DNA of 64,000 bases from positions 434,001 through 498,000 of the forward strand of contig NC_089396.1 of the NCBI RefSeq assembly GCF_003171515.1. The letters run 5' to 3'. Each line of letters opens with the position of its first letter. Position 1 is the stretch's first letter. The notes under the pieces were generated by a model. It made no database searches and was not told where the DNA came from. It saw only the letters and a list, made by a program, of their open reading frames with translations. Both the position numbers and the translations under genes were made by a program. This document shows, in pieces, positions 33,163 through 44,593 of this stretch. Source of the stretch: Pyrenophora tritici-repentis (taxonomy: Eukaryota; Ascomycota; Dothideomycetes; Pleosporales; Pleosporaceae).

Positions 33163-34132
33163 GAGATGGGTATAGTTATAATCAAGGGGTTTAAAGATAA
33201 TCTTTTAGAGGTAGGAGCTTTTGGACGTTGATGGAGTAAGTTGTAATTGTGGAATCAATCAAAAAGACGGAAATGTTCTTACTTGTATACTTCCAAGTAT
33301 ATCTGGAATTTTACTCATCTTCGCCATTATTTGAGAAGACACGAAGTACCCATAACGTATACGGACACTTCCAAGCCTTATGCAATCATTACTCCGAGCT
33401 CATCTCTTGCCAATGTCTAGTTCGACTATACTACTATTGGGTCTTTTCCAGCACGAACCCATCTCAAATTACGCATTCAGGCCATCCTAGTACCCTGAGG
33501 GGACTATGTTGGTATAATTATTTCCTAATCCAGAAGCACCTAGACTATTTAGTATGCTTATGGACAGAATCTCGTTGAGTCAGCATCCCCTAGCGTAACA
33601 ACTCACGCCCTAGTACGGCCTGGCTTCGGTCCAGTGTAAGCTACTTAAGTATTTTTCTTCCATTCAACCCCACTAGAATCAAAGCGGATGCTCTTGGTCT
33701 ATTTGCACCGTTCAATGTCAGAACGTCTTTCACTGTCTGTGCGTTCCACCAACCTGGGGTACTGCTAGTTCTCACCTGACACACAATCCATGTGCGAGTT
33801 TCGTTTCATCACGTATCGAACAAAGTCTTCGATCGATCTTAGTCCTCAACTCAACAAAAATATTTGTACTCGTGTCGACAAGTCCTTCCCCACATCTCAA
33901 CTCGGCAGGCGTATACTGAGTTAGGTCTAGGCACAGGGTGACATCCTGGACACACGCAACTGATCTGATGCGGTGGTTGGAAGAATTTAAACTTTGTACA
34001 CTAGATCTTGAAGAAATACTTGTCGGACAACTTAGCTTTGACCTGAAAGCACCTCCGTGTGTCACCTCAGGCTACATAAACCCTCCCTCGCAACCATATC
34101 CAGAGAATCGCCTAGTCATAGGCTCTGTTGGA
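33163..34132. other. AT-rich intergenic stretch
   Basis: No gene is supported. Open frames near 33.25-33.58 kb are composed of AT-rich codons and look random. Confidence 0.45.
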
Positions 34133-35617
34133 CTACGTGTACCACGTCGGCTCCGGAATCTCACCAAGCAACTCAAAACGGCCCAACTCGCGATTCTTAT
34201 ACGCAACCGGATCATGTAGAGTGTGCGTGCGGACATCCCTCCAGAACCTGTCGAGCCCAACCTTTTGACTCGTAGCCTTCGCTCCAGTCACTTCAAAGAT
34301 ACCCGCGGTGACACGTAAGGCGGTGTCGGTTGTGACAACCTTAGTGCTTGCTACCCACTCTGCAACTTCACCTCGTTGACGCGCTGTGAGTTTTGCTCGG
34401 GCATTGAGGTCGCCTCCGTATTCTGCATATACCGCGCTGATCTGATCGTCTGCACGATCGGCCAGTGCGACTGCAGCACGTAAGTGAGCATGGAAGTTGC
34501 CGTATCTTTCAAGAATGTAGAACTCGTCTACGGCCCGTTCTTTGTTCTGGGTACTTGTTAGCCACTGCTGCTTTCATCTAGAACACCAGACATACATCAC
34601 CACCGTATGGCCAGGCGCGCGTGCCCTTGTTTGTGTACTTTGCCGCATATGCTTGAGCTCCAAGAGCGATGCCAAGGTAAAAGTTGCTAAAGACCAACTG
34701 AATGGTTGGTAGGAGTAGAGTCGCAAATGGGAGCTGAAGGACTGCTGGGTCCGGCTGTTTCTTCTCAGTGTCCCAGCCCAGCGCTTCCGACCACGGCACT
34801 ACAATATTGTTGATCTTGACACTGCCAGACTCGGTCAATCGTAGCCCGATGTTGTTCCAGTCGTGGCCGAACTGGAAGCCAGGTTGGTCTGTCTTAGCGA
34901 GAGCGAAGATGTGGTGCTCTGTGCCCTCAAGGACACCTTCCAAAACAGTGAGGTCTGAAATGACTCCACCTGTGTTGAAGAACTTAAATCCATTGAACAC
35001 AATATTGTCTCCATCTGACTTGATGTTTAGATCACTATCTCTGGGGTTGACGGCACCACCAACGAAGTAGTTGTTTTCGATGATAAGCTTTTGGGTGCGA
35101 TCGGCCTGCTCCGGGGTCCCCACTACGTTGGCTGTAGTCGTCCACAGAAGATGGTAGCCAAGCAACATCCCTATAGACCTTGATACTGGTCAGACATGAC
35201 TGACACATACCAACGTCACACTCACCCGTCTGCTTCTGCAACCTTGCGGATCGCCTTGTATGCGACACTCCAAGGCTGTTCCCCGCCACCATACTTGCTC
35301 GGCCCAAGAAGTTTCAGTAGTCCGGCATGCTTCAACAGTGCTATCTCCGCGCGCGGAGACTTGTTTTGTTGGTCTCGTACTACGGCATCTACTGCCAAGA
35401 TATCTGCGACTTCTTGGGCGCGTTGCAGCCAGCCAGCCTCATCTTGTGGAATCTTGGGCCACTTGGTCTCAAATTCAGAGTACCTATTGTTAAGATGGTA
35501 AGCTTCCGCAATTCCCTCTCAGCAGAGCAGACATGCGTACACTGCTGGGTCGGTCGACTCGACGTCTTTCGCGTTCCCGTGAGCACCGTTAGTGCCATTT
35601 GTGTTAGACGCAACCAT
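34133..35617 (-). CDS. Acyl-CoA dehydrogenase / DszC-like flavoprotein
   Basis: Exons 35541-35617, 35226-35483, 34596-35178 and 34133-34546 give 443 residues; introns are 57, 47 and 49 bp. After a short variable N-terminus come the alpha-helical N domain (EVADILAVDAVVRDQQ, LLKLLGPSKYGGG, YKAIRKVAEADGSIGMLLGYH), the beta domain (FVGGAVNPRD, FNGFKFFNTGG, FALAKTDQPGF) and the C-terminal helical domain (DEFYILERYGNFHAHLRAAV, GLDRFWRDVRTHTLHDPVAYKNRELG). The HTLHDP ending is typical of the DszC/flavin-dependent monooxygenase branch rather than of true acyl-CoA dehydrogenases, which carry a catalytic glutamate. It is probably a flavin-dependent oxygenase or dehydrogenase of unknown substrate. No peroxisomal or mitochondrial signal is obvious. 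No partner flavin reductase lies nearby. Confidence 0.9.
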
Positions 35618-37020
35618 GATTGGACGAGAATATATCCAAAGTAATTATGTATGATTGGTGACAATTGTTACACAAGATATGTTGAGACACTGCAGATATA
35701 TATATGGTGGCGACTTGATCCAAAGAAACATGCTTCGAAGCAGTTCATCCAGATTCGCATCATATTGCGTGCTATCTCCTCATTCTGTCTCCATCTCACA
35801 GTGTGGGGTAGACGGCGAATGGGACACCAGCCACGTGCAATAATCGATCGAAACACCACGCCTGTTGTATGCAACGGTGATAAATATCAGCACTACATTC
35901 GTCCAAAAACCACCGACATACGGATTGGCGGGTGCAGTAGAGGAAAATATGCTCACATCGCAGCAGACCTCGGTTCAATCGTGAGGGCAACAGCCTACCC
36001 AAAGTATCGCGAGGTTGAAACTTGCAACCACAAACCCATCAACGCATGACTCCTACCATTTGCACACGGTCTTATAAGGCGTCCGCCACCGAGTGAAGCG
36101 CTTAGTCGTCACCGTCAGCCCCACAGGCGGGTGGTGAAACACGCCGAGCACGCGGTCCTACTAAGCATCCGACCATGCCTAAGGCGAACGCGCAATCGCC
36201 ATCGGCAGCGCCCATCGCATCATCAACCGCTGGGCCCTGCCTCCCTTTTACTTAAATTCGCTGGCCAAATTTATGCATGTAAAAGGGCCCCCCCAATCCC
36301 CCGCCCTGAAAAGCCAAGTAGGAACCTACTGTAGCATCCAAGGCATGAAACTCGTCTTGTGCACTTTCCTTTCTCTGCACATCTGCGTCGCGTATTCCCG
36401 AGGTCCAGGTACCGGTACCTACAACACCGAACCCTAGATCCCGTCAGGCTAAACATGGCGACGCCTCCGTCTCCTTCCCCTCTTGTTTCCATCGCTGCGC
36501 GCCAATCAAGGTAACTTTTGACGCTGCACGGGGCCCGCGTTGTTTCGGAAAGACGAGCGAAGACATACGTAAGACAGACGGAGCGGATTTTTTTAGGCTG
36601 TGGCGTGAGGATGTAAGCGTCGATGGAGGTTAGGCTGTTTCGAGGATGCATGTGCCAACATACGCACGGTTGTCCGGCGTAGTTGCTCGGCTTCAACCAA
36701 GATCCCCGTAACCCCGGCTGTTCCTTGCGGCGGATATACAAGTGCTGAGGTGCGCGCCCTGTTTGGTGGGAGTGATGTAAAGCATTTTTTGCTTCGCTCA
36801 ACTATCTCTACTTTTCTCTCGGTACTTACTCTTTTCGAGTATCTGCCTAACTCTCGTTTCGCTACTTTTGATAAGAGCGCTGGTATATTTTGATTGATAC
36901 GGGCTATCAAGTCTCTTCAGCTTTGATAGCTACCTCATACAACATCTCGATCTTCACATCGATTTTTTGCGTCATACACCTATCTCGACACAATCTACAA
37001 CCTCTACCCAAACACCAACC
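35618..37020. other. Intergenic, divergent promoter space
   Basis: A 1.4-kb gap lies between two outward-reading genes. The last 150 bases are C-rich leader-like sequence. No further gene or repeat was recognised. Confidence 0.5.
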
Positions 37021-37567
37021 ATGCGTTCCTTCATCATCATGGCCCTGGTGGCCCTCGTCGCCATCTGCACCGCGATGCCCATCTCCCCTGCCGCACCTCG
37101 ATTCCAAAAGCGAGCGGAACAATACCGTTTACAAGGACTCCGCGAGGTAGGTCATCACCGTGCACTACTTACTTACGTAGCAAGACCCTATACTAACTAC
37201 ACATTAGTTCGAAATCGCAGAACGCCTGACAAACTCGGCATCATCAGCCTACGTCGACACATGGCGCACCAGGCTAAACAACAAATTACACGCCCTATTC
37301 GAACCTTTGGATACAGACGAGCAGGAGTTCTCTGTAGAGTTCACTATTGACGAAAAGGGTGACTTTTCTGGCGATCTTGTACCAGGATCTCTAGAGGCGC
37401 CGCAGGTTCTACCAAAGCCACCGAAGGAAGGGGGTTTCTGGGACAGGCTATGTTCCAGGTTTCATAGCGCGGAGAGCAGCTTTGGGTACGAAGGCAAGGA
37501 GCGTGAGATGCGGAGACCTGAGGGCATGAGGGATTGGAAGATGTCATATGGAGGGTTCCGCCGTTAG
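37021..37567 (+). CDS. Small secreted orphan protein
   Basis: Exons 37021-37146 and 37208-37567 (61-bp intron, GTAGGT...ATTAG) give 161 residues. The signal peptide is clear (about 1-18, FIIMALVALVAICTAMP). A Lys-Arg at about residues 29-30 (RFQKRAEQY) looks like a Kex2 processing site, so the mature protein may begin after it. The rest is charged, with a single cysteine (RLCSRF), so no disulphide is expected. There is a proline-rich stretch (APQVLPKPPKEGG). I do not recognise the family. The stop codon lies inside the first copy of a 19-bp tandem duplication. Confidence 0.75.
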
Positions 37568-37589
37568 GGGAGGGTTCCGCCGTTAGGGG
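37552..37589. repeat. 19-bp tandem duplication over the stop codon
   Basis: AGGGTTCCGCCGTTAGGGG occurs twice in direct tandem, followed by a partial third start (AGGTTC). The in-frame TAG at 37565-37567 is in the first copy. Confidence 0.85.
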
Positions 37590-37823
37590 AGGTTCTTCAG
37601 GATAGCTTTGATCTTCTATTACATATTTTCGATTGCGTACCTTGCACATATCACAACGCTGTAACTTGATTGGGTTATTGTGGATATATTTGAAAATGAT
37701 TGCAATTACTAAGCCCGCCCAACCCCATCTGCAGCTGCGCCCGCTTGACAGATTACCCGTCCCGTGATGATGTCATTCAACGCCTTGAACGCCCAGTCAT
37801 GTTGTTAAGAAAAGAGTCAGGGA

Positions 37824-38976
37824 TCACACTCCCATGGTGAAGTCATGTTCTATACCTGGCGTGACACTATCGCACGTTAGCACAGCATCGTGGCGGGAAA
37901 GTGGATATGCTTACCTGGCCATGAACTTGAGGAAGACGACAAGATACTGATCCACGCGGATAGCTACCTCGTCGTCACCGCCCTCGCTCAGAACTTCCCA
38001 GTCATCTTTGGCCTCTTCGCCATCCTTGCCCTTGGCTTGCTCGGTAAGCTTCAGCAACCGTGTGTCATCTACCAAGGCTTCCATGCCGCTGTCGAGCTTG
38101 CTGACGTCCTTGCCTGCCTTGAGCTTGGCAAGTCGCAGCTTCAAGGCAGCATCGGCGCGATCAAGGAGCACTTTCATAACAGAGGCGTGTTTGCAGGGGT
38201 GTACCGATGCAGTCTTGAGCGGATTCTCGAAGAATGGAAAATCTTCGATGGTGACTGTCTTGTCTTTGTAGTCTCCTACAATGTCTTCCATCATCTCTTG
38301 GGGCTTCAGGGGCACAGATGTCGAGCCGTAACCCGAGAGATATAATCGCGGTGTTCGGTAATGTGCCGAGTATGTGATATATAGAGTATATGTGCGGAGA
38401 GGACTGTAGAAGTCAGCTCGGGCTCGAGTTAGTAGGGGCACAGGCGACTTACGCTTGGGTATTTGACTCAGACTTGGGGTCCCTTATTATGGCCTCTTCG
38501 TCGTCCTCAATATCTTCCATGTCGGGTATCTCATCTTCGTCCTCTGCCGCGCCCAGGTTGCCGCTCTCGTCCACGGTCCGGACATCGCGCACCTTGGCCT
38601 CTTGACTCGCCGCCATGCCGCCTGTCCTCAGCCAGCCGTCGTCGTCGGTCGCGCCTTCCCCCGCAGTAAATCCATCCCTAACGATCGTCTCGTCTTGGCC
38701 AGCCTCTCCCGCGAAGTTGTCGTCGAGCCGCCTATGACAAGGCACGCCGCGCGTTACCAAGAACTGTTTTCCTTCAGGCAAGTAAGAGACGCGTTTCGCA
38801 GGCGATGACGCATCTGCCCATTGCCACGAAGGAAACTTGAAGACAAGGAAGTCGCCAGCCAGCACAAACTCTTCTGGTGTTATCTGACCCGTCTCGCGGA
38901 ATGTCGACGTGTGGCTGATAGCGGCAGTGCGCTCGCGGAAAGTGTCGATGTAGGACCTCACAAAGTTGTAGGCCAT
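37824..38976 (-). CDS. ATG3: Autophagy E2-like enzyme Atg3
   Basis: Exons 38453-38976, 37915-38403 and 37824-37866 give 351 residues; introns are 49 and 48 bp. The start [26 protein letters not shown] and the block [21 protein letters not shown] match Atg3. A long acidic insert follows ([18 protein letters not shown]). The E2 fold then has [20 protein letters not shown], and the active-site cysteine (about residue 245) sits in HPCKHASVM. The final exon supplies [14 protein letters not shown]. Atg3 conjugates Atg8 to phosphatidylethanolamine during autophagosome formation in the cytosol. The length is normal for filamentous fungi. The last short exon is easily missed by gene finders. Confidence 0.97.
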
Positions 38977-39227
38977 ATTGATATCGTGTGTCTGATTCGT
39001 TTGCGGTGTTTATGTCCGTTCTAGAGTGCGGTGAAGTTGGTACCGCAGGTGGTACCTTGATAAAGCTTGGAGGGGCGACGGTGGCGGGGTAGGGGGCCTG
39101 CGCCTGCCTGGTATCATGCATCTTGACCGGCGCTACCTCGCACAAGCCACAGGGACCGTCATCCCTCCATTACACCTGCCCTGGTTCCTCCATGCCTAAC
39201 CCGTCACAAGACGACCAACAACACTCG
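38977..39227. other. ATG3 promoter side
   Basis: No gene recognised in this short gap. Confidence 0.4.
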
Positions 39228-39578
39228 TCATTCACCGCCATCACATTTCACTCTCACATGCAGGGGAGTACACTCATCGTCTGAGTTGGTCTTGCACCTG
39301 CTTTGGGGTGTTTTACCCCACGACCACCTTCCCCTAGGCCATATCCCGATCAGCGTAACAGTCACAATATATCTTATCAGCCATGACATCAACTCCATAC
39401 TGCTAGCCACAGTGCTGCATGTGCTGCATCTACCATTAGCTCTCGGAGCAATACTCCTCGCCTAGGGCGGCATCATCCGGGGAGCATACCAGGTTGGAGA
39501 CAACACAAAGACGGAAAGGTGCATACAATGGCCGCAGTGGTAGTACTGCCTGTATGTCCTGCAACTCTCTCCAGGCAT
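39228..39578 (-). CDS. Weak candidate: two-exon cysteine/histidine-bearing orphan
   Basis: Exons 39490-39578 and 39228-39402, joined over an 87-bp GTATGC...GCTAG intron, would give 87 residues. The start MPGESCRTYRQYYHCGHCMH has the Cys/His pattern often seen at the beginning of orphan Pleosporales proteins (short polar start, then a CGH motif). The second exon contributes a hydrophobic stretch (LIRYIVTVTLIGIW) and three more cysteines. The join keeps frame, but there is no homology evidence, so this may be chance. Confidence 0.2.
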
Positions 39579-40536
39579 GCTATCGACTTCTGCGTCTCGG
39601 AAAGATCGGATATCAATCCTCAAAGCACTACCAACTCTCTTCCACAGTCTCCGAAGCTCAATCTCCGTTGAGCCACACCAAGCCGGGTTGCAGAAGTACA
39701 CTGAAACACTAAACCTGTCACGCGCCATCGTGAATTTTTCCATCCGGCTTTCTGTACCCCTGTTGCAAAGCTCGATACGAGTTTCTAACCTTAGCCAGCA
39801 ATAAAGAACGAGAGACAAGGCAAGCAGGTGGTACAGACTGTACGCGGCTCGTTTCCTTTTACCCTCGTCACATCGCTAATGACAGCTCGCATGGGCAGGC
39901 GGGCTTGTCCTACTCATAGCCGACGAATGGCAAATACCTACTATCAGTCTCCTCTAGGATGAGATCATCTCGAGGATTACGCGTGTACATCGGCTTTGTA
40001 GAGCCAACCGCACTTTGTGCATCACTAACATGTATCAGCAACACTTTCAAAGCATGCCCCCTGGTACATCTCCAATGGCCAACTCAGGGACGGTGGGCTC
40101 TGGCCACATGCAGTATCATTACATTATAATGCAGTATAACACAGTGACGCTTATGCCTCAGGGCTACAACTTTTCTTACGGGATGGTAGCACGCTGGCCC
40201 CACATTCACGTCCATGGGTACTACAGTCTGTTTTTGTGTTCCTGCAGCTGCGGGTGGTTGTGTCGGAACCTTTTTGACGTTCCATACAATTGCCAGAATC
40301 TGGTTGCATCAAACTTTACCAAGAAGATGCTACCACACCAAAGGCCCCGTCGTACGTCTATTCACACACCCTTGTCGTTTCGGACGGTATTCTGCATGAG
40401 CTTATGGACATCCACAATCATTTGCCCAAACCAGCTAGAATAGACATGTTGGCTTCCTTTCCCTTGGTAAACACGGGATACCACGTTAAGCTGCATTTCA
40501 ACTTCACATGCACAGAAATCATGAGGCTAAACTATC
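39579..40536. other. Gap with unresolved coding-like fragments
   Basis: On the plus strand, about 40296-40556 contains a protein-like frame (SGCIKLYQEDATTPKAP, ILHELMDIHNHLPKPARID) that cannot be joined convincingly to its neighbours. It may be an exon of the 40537 candidate or a relic. Confidence 0.25.
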
Positions 40537-40932
40537 ATGCCGGCAGATCTAACTAAATACGCAAAGCACGAACGCATCATACCGGCCAGGCTATCCACAC
40601 CTTTATCTGCGTCTTCCTACATCCGGTCAGATTCGCATAGTCGCACCGGATACATCATGTCCGTCTCGTTTGATATCGAAAGCTTAGGGCGGTCAATCTT
40701 TTACGTAGTGTTCCGTGAGCAGGGCGATCAATTAGCATGGGGCCATCCTTCATTTGTGAATCTCATTGACGGAAAATTAGTCGATTTCCGAGTTGGGAAA
40801 GGAAAGCCATGGTCGAGACTGATGCTATCTGCAATACGCCAAACACACAAACGAGGGTCCCTGAATATCACTATTTTGGACGATACTGACGAGGGATTCC
40901 AGCCTGCTGTCATCTACAAGTCATCAAACTGA
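40537..40932 (+). CDS. Orphan protein candidate
   Basis: An open frame of 131 codons starts at ATG 40537. The segment from about residue 42 (SVSFDIESLGRSIFYVVF, DGKLVDFRVGKGKPWSRL, GSLNITILDDTDEGFQPAVI) has a balanced composition with alternating hydrophobic residues, as in a beta-rich small domain. No signal peptide or known motif is seen. A coding-like frame directly upstream overlaps it in another phase, so the true gene may begin earlier or be disrupted. The function is unknown. Confidence 0.35.
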   Translation: MPADLTKYAKHERIIPARLSTPLSASSYIRSDSHSRTGYIMSVSFDIESLGRSIFYVVFREQGDQLAWGHPSFVNLIDGKLVDFRVGKGKPWSRLMLSAIRQTHKRGSLNITILDDTDEGFQPAVIYKSSN

Positions 40933-41046
40933 CGACAATGGACAATTGGCATCGCACAGTCCCACATGTTCATGCAGAAATCCATATTCTGACAATGTAC
41001 TCCGTTGGCTCACATGGTTTCCTGAACAGTAAGCTCGGGGACTACA

Positions 41047-41274
41047 ATGGCCGATAGCAGTACATCGTACGTACAACGGATCAATGCGCCAAGTCCCTGC
41101 ATGAAGCGGTTCACCTACACAGTCACCAGATCCGAGCCCTTGCACATCTGGACGCGTGTCAGCCATCCATGCACTCTTGGTCATCAACACTTCCTGGAAA
41201 GTTCTCAAGACTTTGTACTAGATCACATATTGACAAAGACGATATATCACCATCTCCTGGACTCGTTAGTGTGA
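41047..41274 (+). CDS. Weak orphan open frame
   Basis: This 75-codon frame starts MADSSTSYVQRINAPSP. It has no known motif. It is kept only because the next candidate (41783) has a similar MAD-Ser/Thr start and the same strand. Confidence 0.15.
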   Translation: MADSSTSYVQRINAPSPCMKRFTYTVTRSEPLHIWTRVSHPCTLGHQHFLESSQDFVLDHILTKTIYHHLLDSLV

Positions 41275-41782
41275 GGGGTACACTTGATACGCGTGTTCCA
41301 ACCCGTATCGGCCTTGAAGAGGAACGTGCTTTCGACTAGAAGCTGCCAACTACAGTTAGAGGAGAGCATAACATAGCTATCTTGAGGCTCGATAGCACCT
41401 CAGGATTAGTGCGTTGTGGCGTTCGTTGGTTTAACCTGCAGTATACTCGAGGACACTAAGAGGTACAGCGTCGATGCCATAACTTCACTACCAGCTACAA
41501 CCTTGTTAGCACTTGTAACATGAGCAAGATGGTGCCCAATCGAGACCTAAGGAGCAGTGTACCCATCAAGCTTCACGCGTCTGCTTAGACTCCACAACAG
41601 TGAGGCAATGCTGCCCCATCCAACTATAAAGTCTCGTCCTGGACACTGGATACCTGAGCAAGATACCCCAGATTCAAAAGCTATCTGGTACATGTCTACA
41701 TCTGCGCATGACAGCGATTCTCACGCCAACAAACGTCAGAGTCCAATACGTTTACAAAACCCACAAACGGTTGTTAAGTCCA

Positions 41783-42076
41783 ATGGCCGATCCAAACTCG
41801 ACTCCCGACTCATCACAGCCCCGATGTGGAGGCCAACGTCCCCAAGGTATTATCCAATCTTGCCCAAGCAAATGGGGTTCTGTTTGGAAGTACTTTGTTG
41901 ACGCGTATGCCAGAGCAATCCTTCAGCCTATACAACAGAACCGATCAACCCTGAAGCCGAACGTACCGGTAAAGGCTGCTTCACTTTCAGAGTGGCACCG
42001 GTCCTACTCCGCGCTAAAACGGTGGCTAGAGGAAGATAGATATGACGGTCCCTGGTCACCTGGATCGCGGAGCTAG
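41783..42076 (+). CDS. Small orphan protein candidate
   Basis: A 97-residue frame starts at ATG 41783 (TCCAATGGCC). The N-terminus is polar (MADPNSTPDSSQPRCGGQ). A helical, aromatic segment follows (WGSVWKYFVDAYARAILQPI) and then a Trp/Tyr-rich end (EWHRSYSALKRWLEEDRYD). No signal peptide or membrane helix is present. Composition is protein-like but no family is recognised. It stands alone in a gene-poor stretch. Confidence 0.35.
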   Translation: MADPNSTPDSSQPRCGGQRPQGIIQSCPSKWGSVWKYFVDAYARAILQPIQQNRSTLKPNVPVKAASLSEWHRSYSALKRWLEEDRYDGPWSPGSRS

Positions 42077-42179
42077 GCCATTGAAGAGGCATCATTGTCC
42101 ATAACTCGCTTTCCTATGTCTTCTTTTTGAGTACTAGGGCGGCTTGTGTATGTGTGTGCTGTATACCCTATATCTCATC

Positions 42180-42260
42180 TTATTCTCTTCTCACATCTAA
42201 AAGCTCGCCTATCCAGCGAACCACGACAGTAATGTTGTCATCTTCTCCGCGGCCGCCCAT
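42180..42260 (-). pseudogene. Possible 3' scrap of a PP2C-type phosphatase gene
   Basis: On the minus strand 26 codons read MGGRGEDDNITVVVRWIGEL and then seven more residues before TAA. The core RGEDDNITVVV matches the C-terminal metal-site motif of PP2C phosphatases (G-x-DNITVVV). A stop (TAA) lies directly upstream in frame, and no other PP2C motif was found nearby. This suggests a truncated copy rather than a gene; the match is short. Confidence 0.35.
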
Positions 42261-43884
42261 TTACATAATCGACGTTAACGTCGACACAAAATCCAGAAAA
42301 TGTAGATTAATCACCGTCACACAATGTGCCTGTGAAGACAACTCAAAAGACGCAAGCTTTTTTTTCCTCATCTGCTCGCTTCACTAATGTAAGACATGTC
42401 GAATGTGTCGCCTACGCTTACTCGGTTCCCGTCATCCGCGGGTCAGACTAAAGGGCCAGTGGCGCGAAACCCGACGATGCGTTTTCCTAAATTGCCATCG
42501 ACGATTTACGATTGCCCTGATCCTTGAATCTAGAATTTCCTATCGAGAAACTGTGCTTTTTGCAGTTTACCGGCGTGGCCGTCCTCGAGTTTGTTGAAAT
42601 TTGCTTGGTGGACGGGACTTCCGCCTTGCCCTCACACCACACACGCCTGTCCCACCACGTCCACTATTTTTCTCTTTCCCTCTTTGGCTGGCTTAGTCTA
42701 CCCCTCCACTAAATGGGCCCACCGTCCCGCCGCGCACAGCTCCGAAAAAGTGTCCCTTGTGGGATCTGGACTAGACTGCGAGGGAACTGGATCGACTTGG
42801 CGTTGGTTACTAGGACTAGCCACAGACACACAGAGAACACAGACAGTCTCGCAGCACAGCAGTAACACGAAGATACCGGTCCGACGTCCCTGGGGCAGAC
42901 CGGTGGAGGGAACTGGGCGTCACGACAGTTTTTGTCGTCCCTGGTTGCGTTTTTTCTTTTCTGTCCTTCTGTTTCGCGGGCAATATTTTAACCATACGAT
43001 TCAATTATCTGGATGCCCTTTTTTTTCTATATGCATTCTGATTCCACACAGGTTTCCCAGCCAGTCGCCAAACAGGCGCGGATACCTTGCCGAACCAATC
43101 GCCTGCTAGACTATCGAAATGCGGGTAGTAACATGATCGTGTGTGTTGATATATATCAAGAGACGAAGAAGGAAGGCGGAAAGAAATCAGGAATTTTCTC
43201 AGACGCCAGTTTAGCTTACCATGGCGGCGGTTGTCGGTAACTACAGGTTGTTGGTGTACGGGGTGGTGTGTGGGTGTGACGGGGTGTACGGTGCCTTGTG
43301 CGTGGATTTGAGATCTTGATCGGGTTGGACACTGTTTTCTTCTTCTTCATTGTTGGGGGTGGTGTGGGTTTTGCGTGGAAGAGTCATGTTGGTAGTTTTG
43401 GAGGTGGGGGGATTGGTTAGAGGATGGAAGACTCGACGGTGTTTTGTGGATGTAGAGGTAGTTGGGGGTAAAGCAGATGTACGCAGCCCCCCTGGGTTTG
43501 TGACGACGGGAAATGGATGTGGTTTGAGACAAAAGAGAGCATTTGTGTATGTAAAAAGGTTTGTCATTTGAGTGAGTTTCTGCTGAGTAGTATGTCTCCT
43601 GGTATTGCATCGCTGCTACCTTGCAAATAGTCAGCAAATGGCTTGCAGATACAGAAAAAGGCCAAACTACCATTCACAAAGCTTCGATATATCGTAGAGC
43701 CCGGCCCGTCTCTTATCATGGCCATAGATCTGGTCCTCAGTATCTCGGCCGCAGTCCTTTAACGCCTTACTTCAGCCATGAATTCCAGTCCTTCTGCCGT
43801 CCTCCATGTCGCAATTCTGCTGTCGCAGTAATACCCCACGCCATATTGATAGTTATTCTCGGAACCAATCCTAACCCACGCTCA
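42261..43884. other. Gene-poor stretch
   Basis: No gene is supported. GT-rich sequence at 43.24-43.6 kb gives long but low-complexity frames on both strands. Confidence 0.45.
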
Positions 43885-44260
43885 TCACTGATTTCTAAAA
43901 TTCTTTTTCTGATAGAACAGATCCGTCCTCGAACTACCCAGATTGATAATCTTCGGACATCCATCCCTATCCTTCTCCAGGCGCGTGCACTCGAAGCAGT
44001 AGAAGGCGTCCGAGATGCCCTCGCCACCGCAGACGACGCACTTGTTTTGGTAGTTCCCGAAAGAGCATTCGTCGCAGATGCGGGCGAGCGTGGTTGGACG
44101 GACGTACGAGTCGCATACGGGACATTTGCCGTCGCACTTGTCGCAGAGGCGGCCGATAGAGATGCCGGACTGCTTGCGGCACATGACTAGATCGCTGCGT
44201 GTTGTTAGTGCTGTGAAAGCGTGGAGATGGTAAAGTGACTTACGGATGATGGCGGGACAT
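43885..44260 (-). CDS. RDS3: Spliceosomal SF3b zinc protein Rds3 (PHF5A)
   Basis: Exons 44244-44260 and 43885-44194 (49-bp intron, GTAAGT...CGCAG) give 108 residues. The protein starts [18 protein letters not shown] and carries the full set of CxxC zinc-binding pairs of the knotted PHF5A fold: [22 protein letters not shown] and CFEC. It ends [17 protein letters not shown]. This is one of the most conserved eukaryotic proteins. Rds3/PHF5A sits in the SF3b part of the U2 snRNP and helps recognise the branch site. The first exon is only 17 nt. It is head to head with the pinin-domain gene, 333 bp apart. Confidence 0.98.
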
Positions 44261-44593
44261 GATTGATTTGAAGTTTGTGCAAAGTTTTTGTATTTCGATG
44301 TCGCGTGTTTCAACGGCTTGTAGATACGGTGTCTCCTGGTATTAACAGTGAAGTTGTTGTGGCGCGTGAAGAAAGGTTGGGTCGGGAAAAAGAGTGGTGA
44401 GCTTCGGGAGTCCGCTGCTAGCGTAAGCCAAGACTGGGGAACGCCTGCTCCGTGCGGAAGCTTCCACTGCATTCCGGTCCCTTGCCTTAATCTTCGAAGA
44501 CACCAACAACACGCGTGCTGAAACTGCTAAGCAAACTATAGGTTCTATTGGTAACCTAGCTCGCGGAAAGAGTCTCAGAGTGCCTTTTGAATC
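44261..44593. promoter_or_regulatory. Shared promoter of RDS3 and the pinin-domain gene
   Basis: This 333-bp space lies between two outward-reading genes, both linked to splicing. No TATA box was recognised. Confidence 0.5.
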
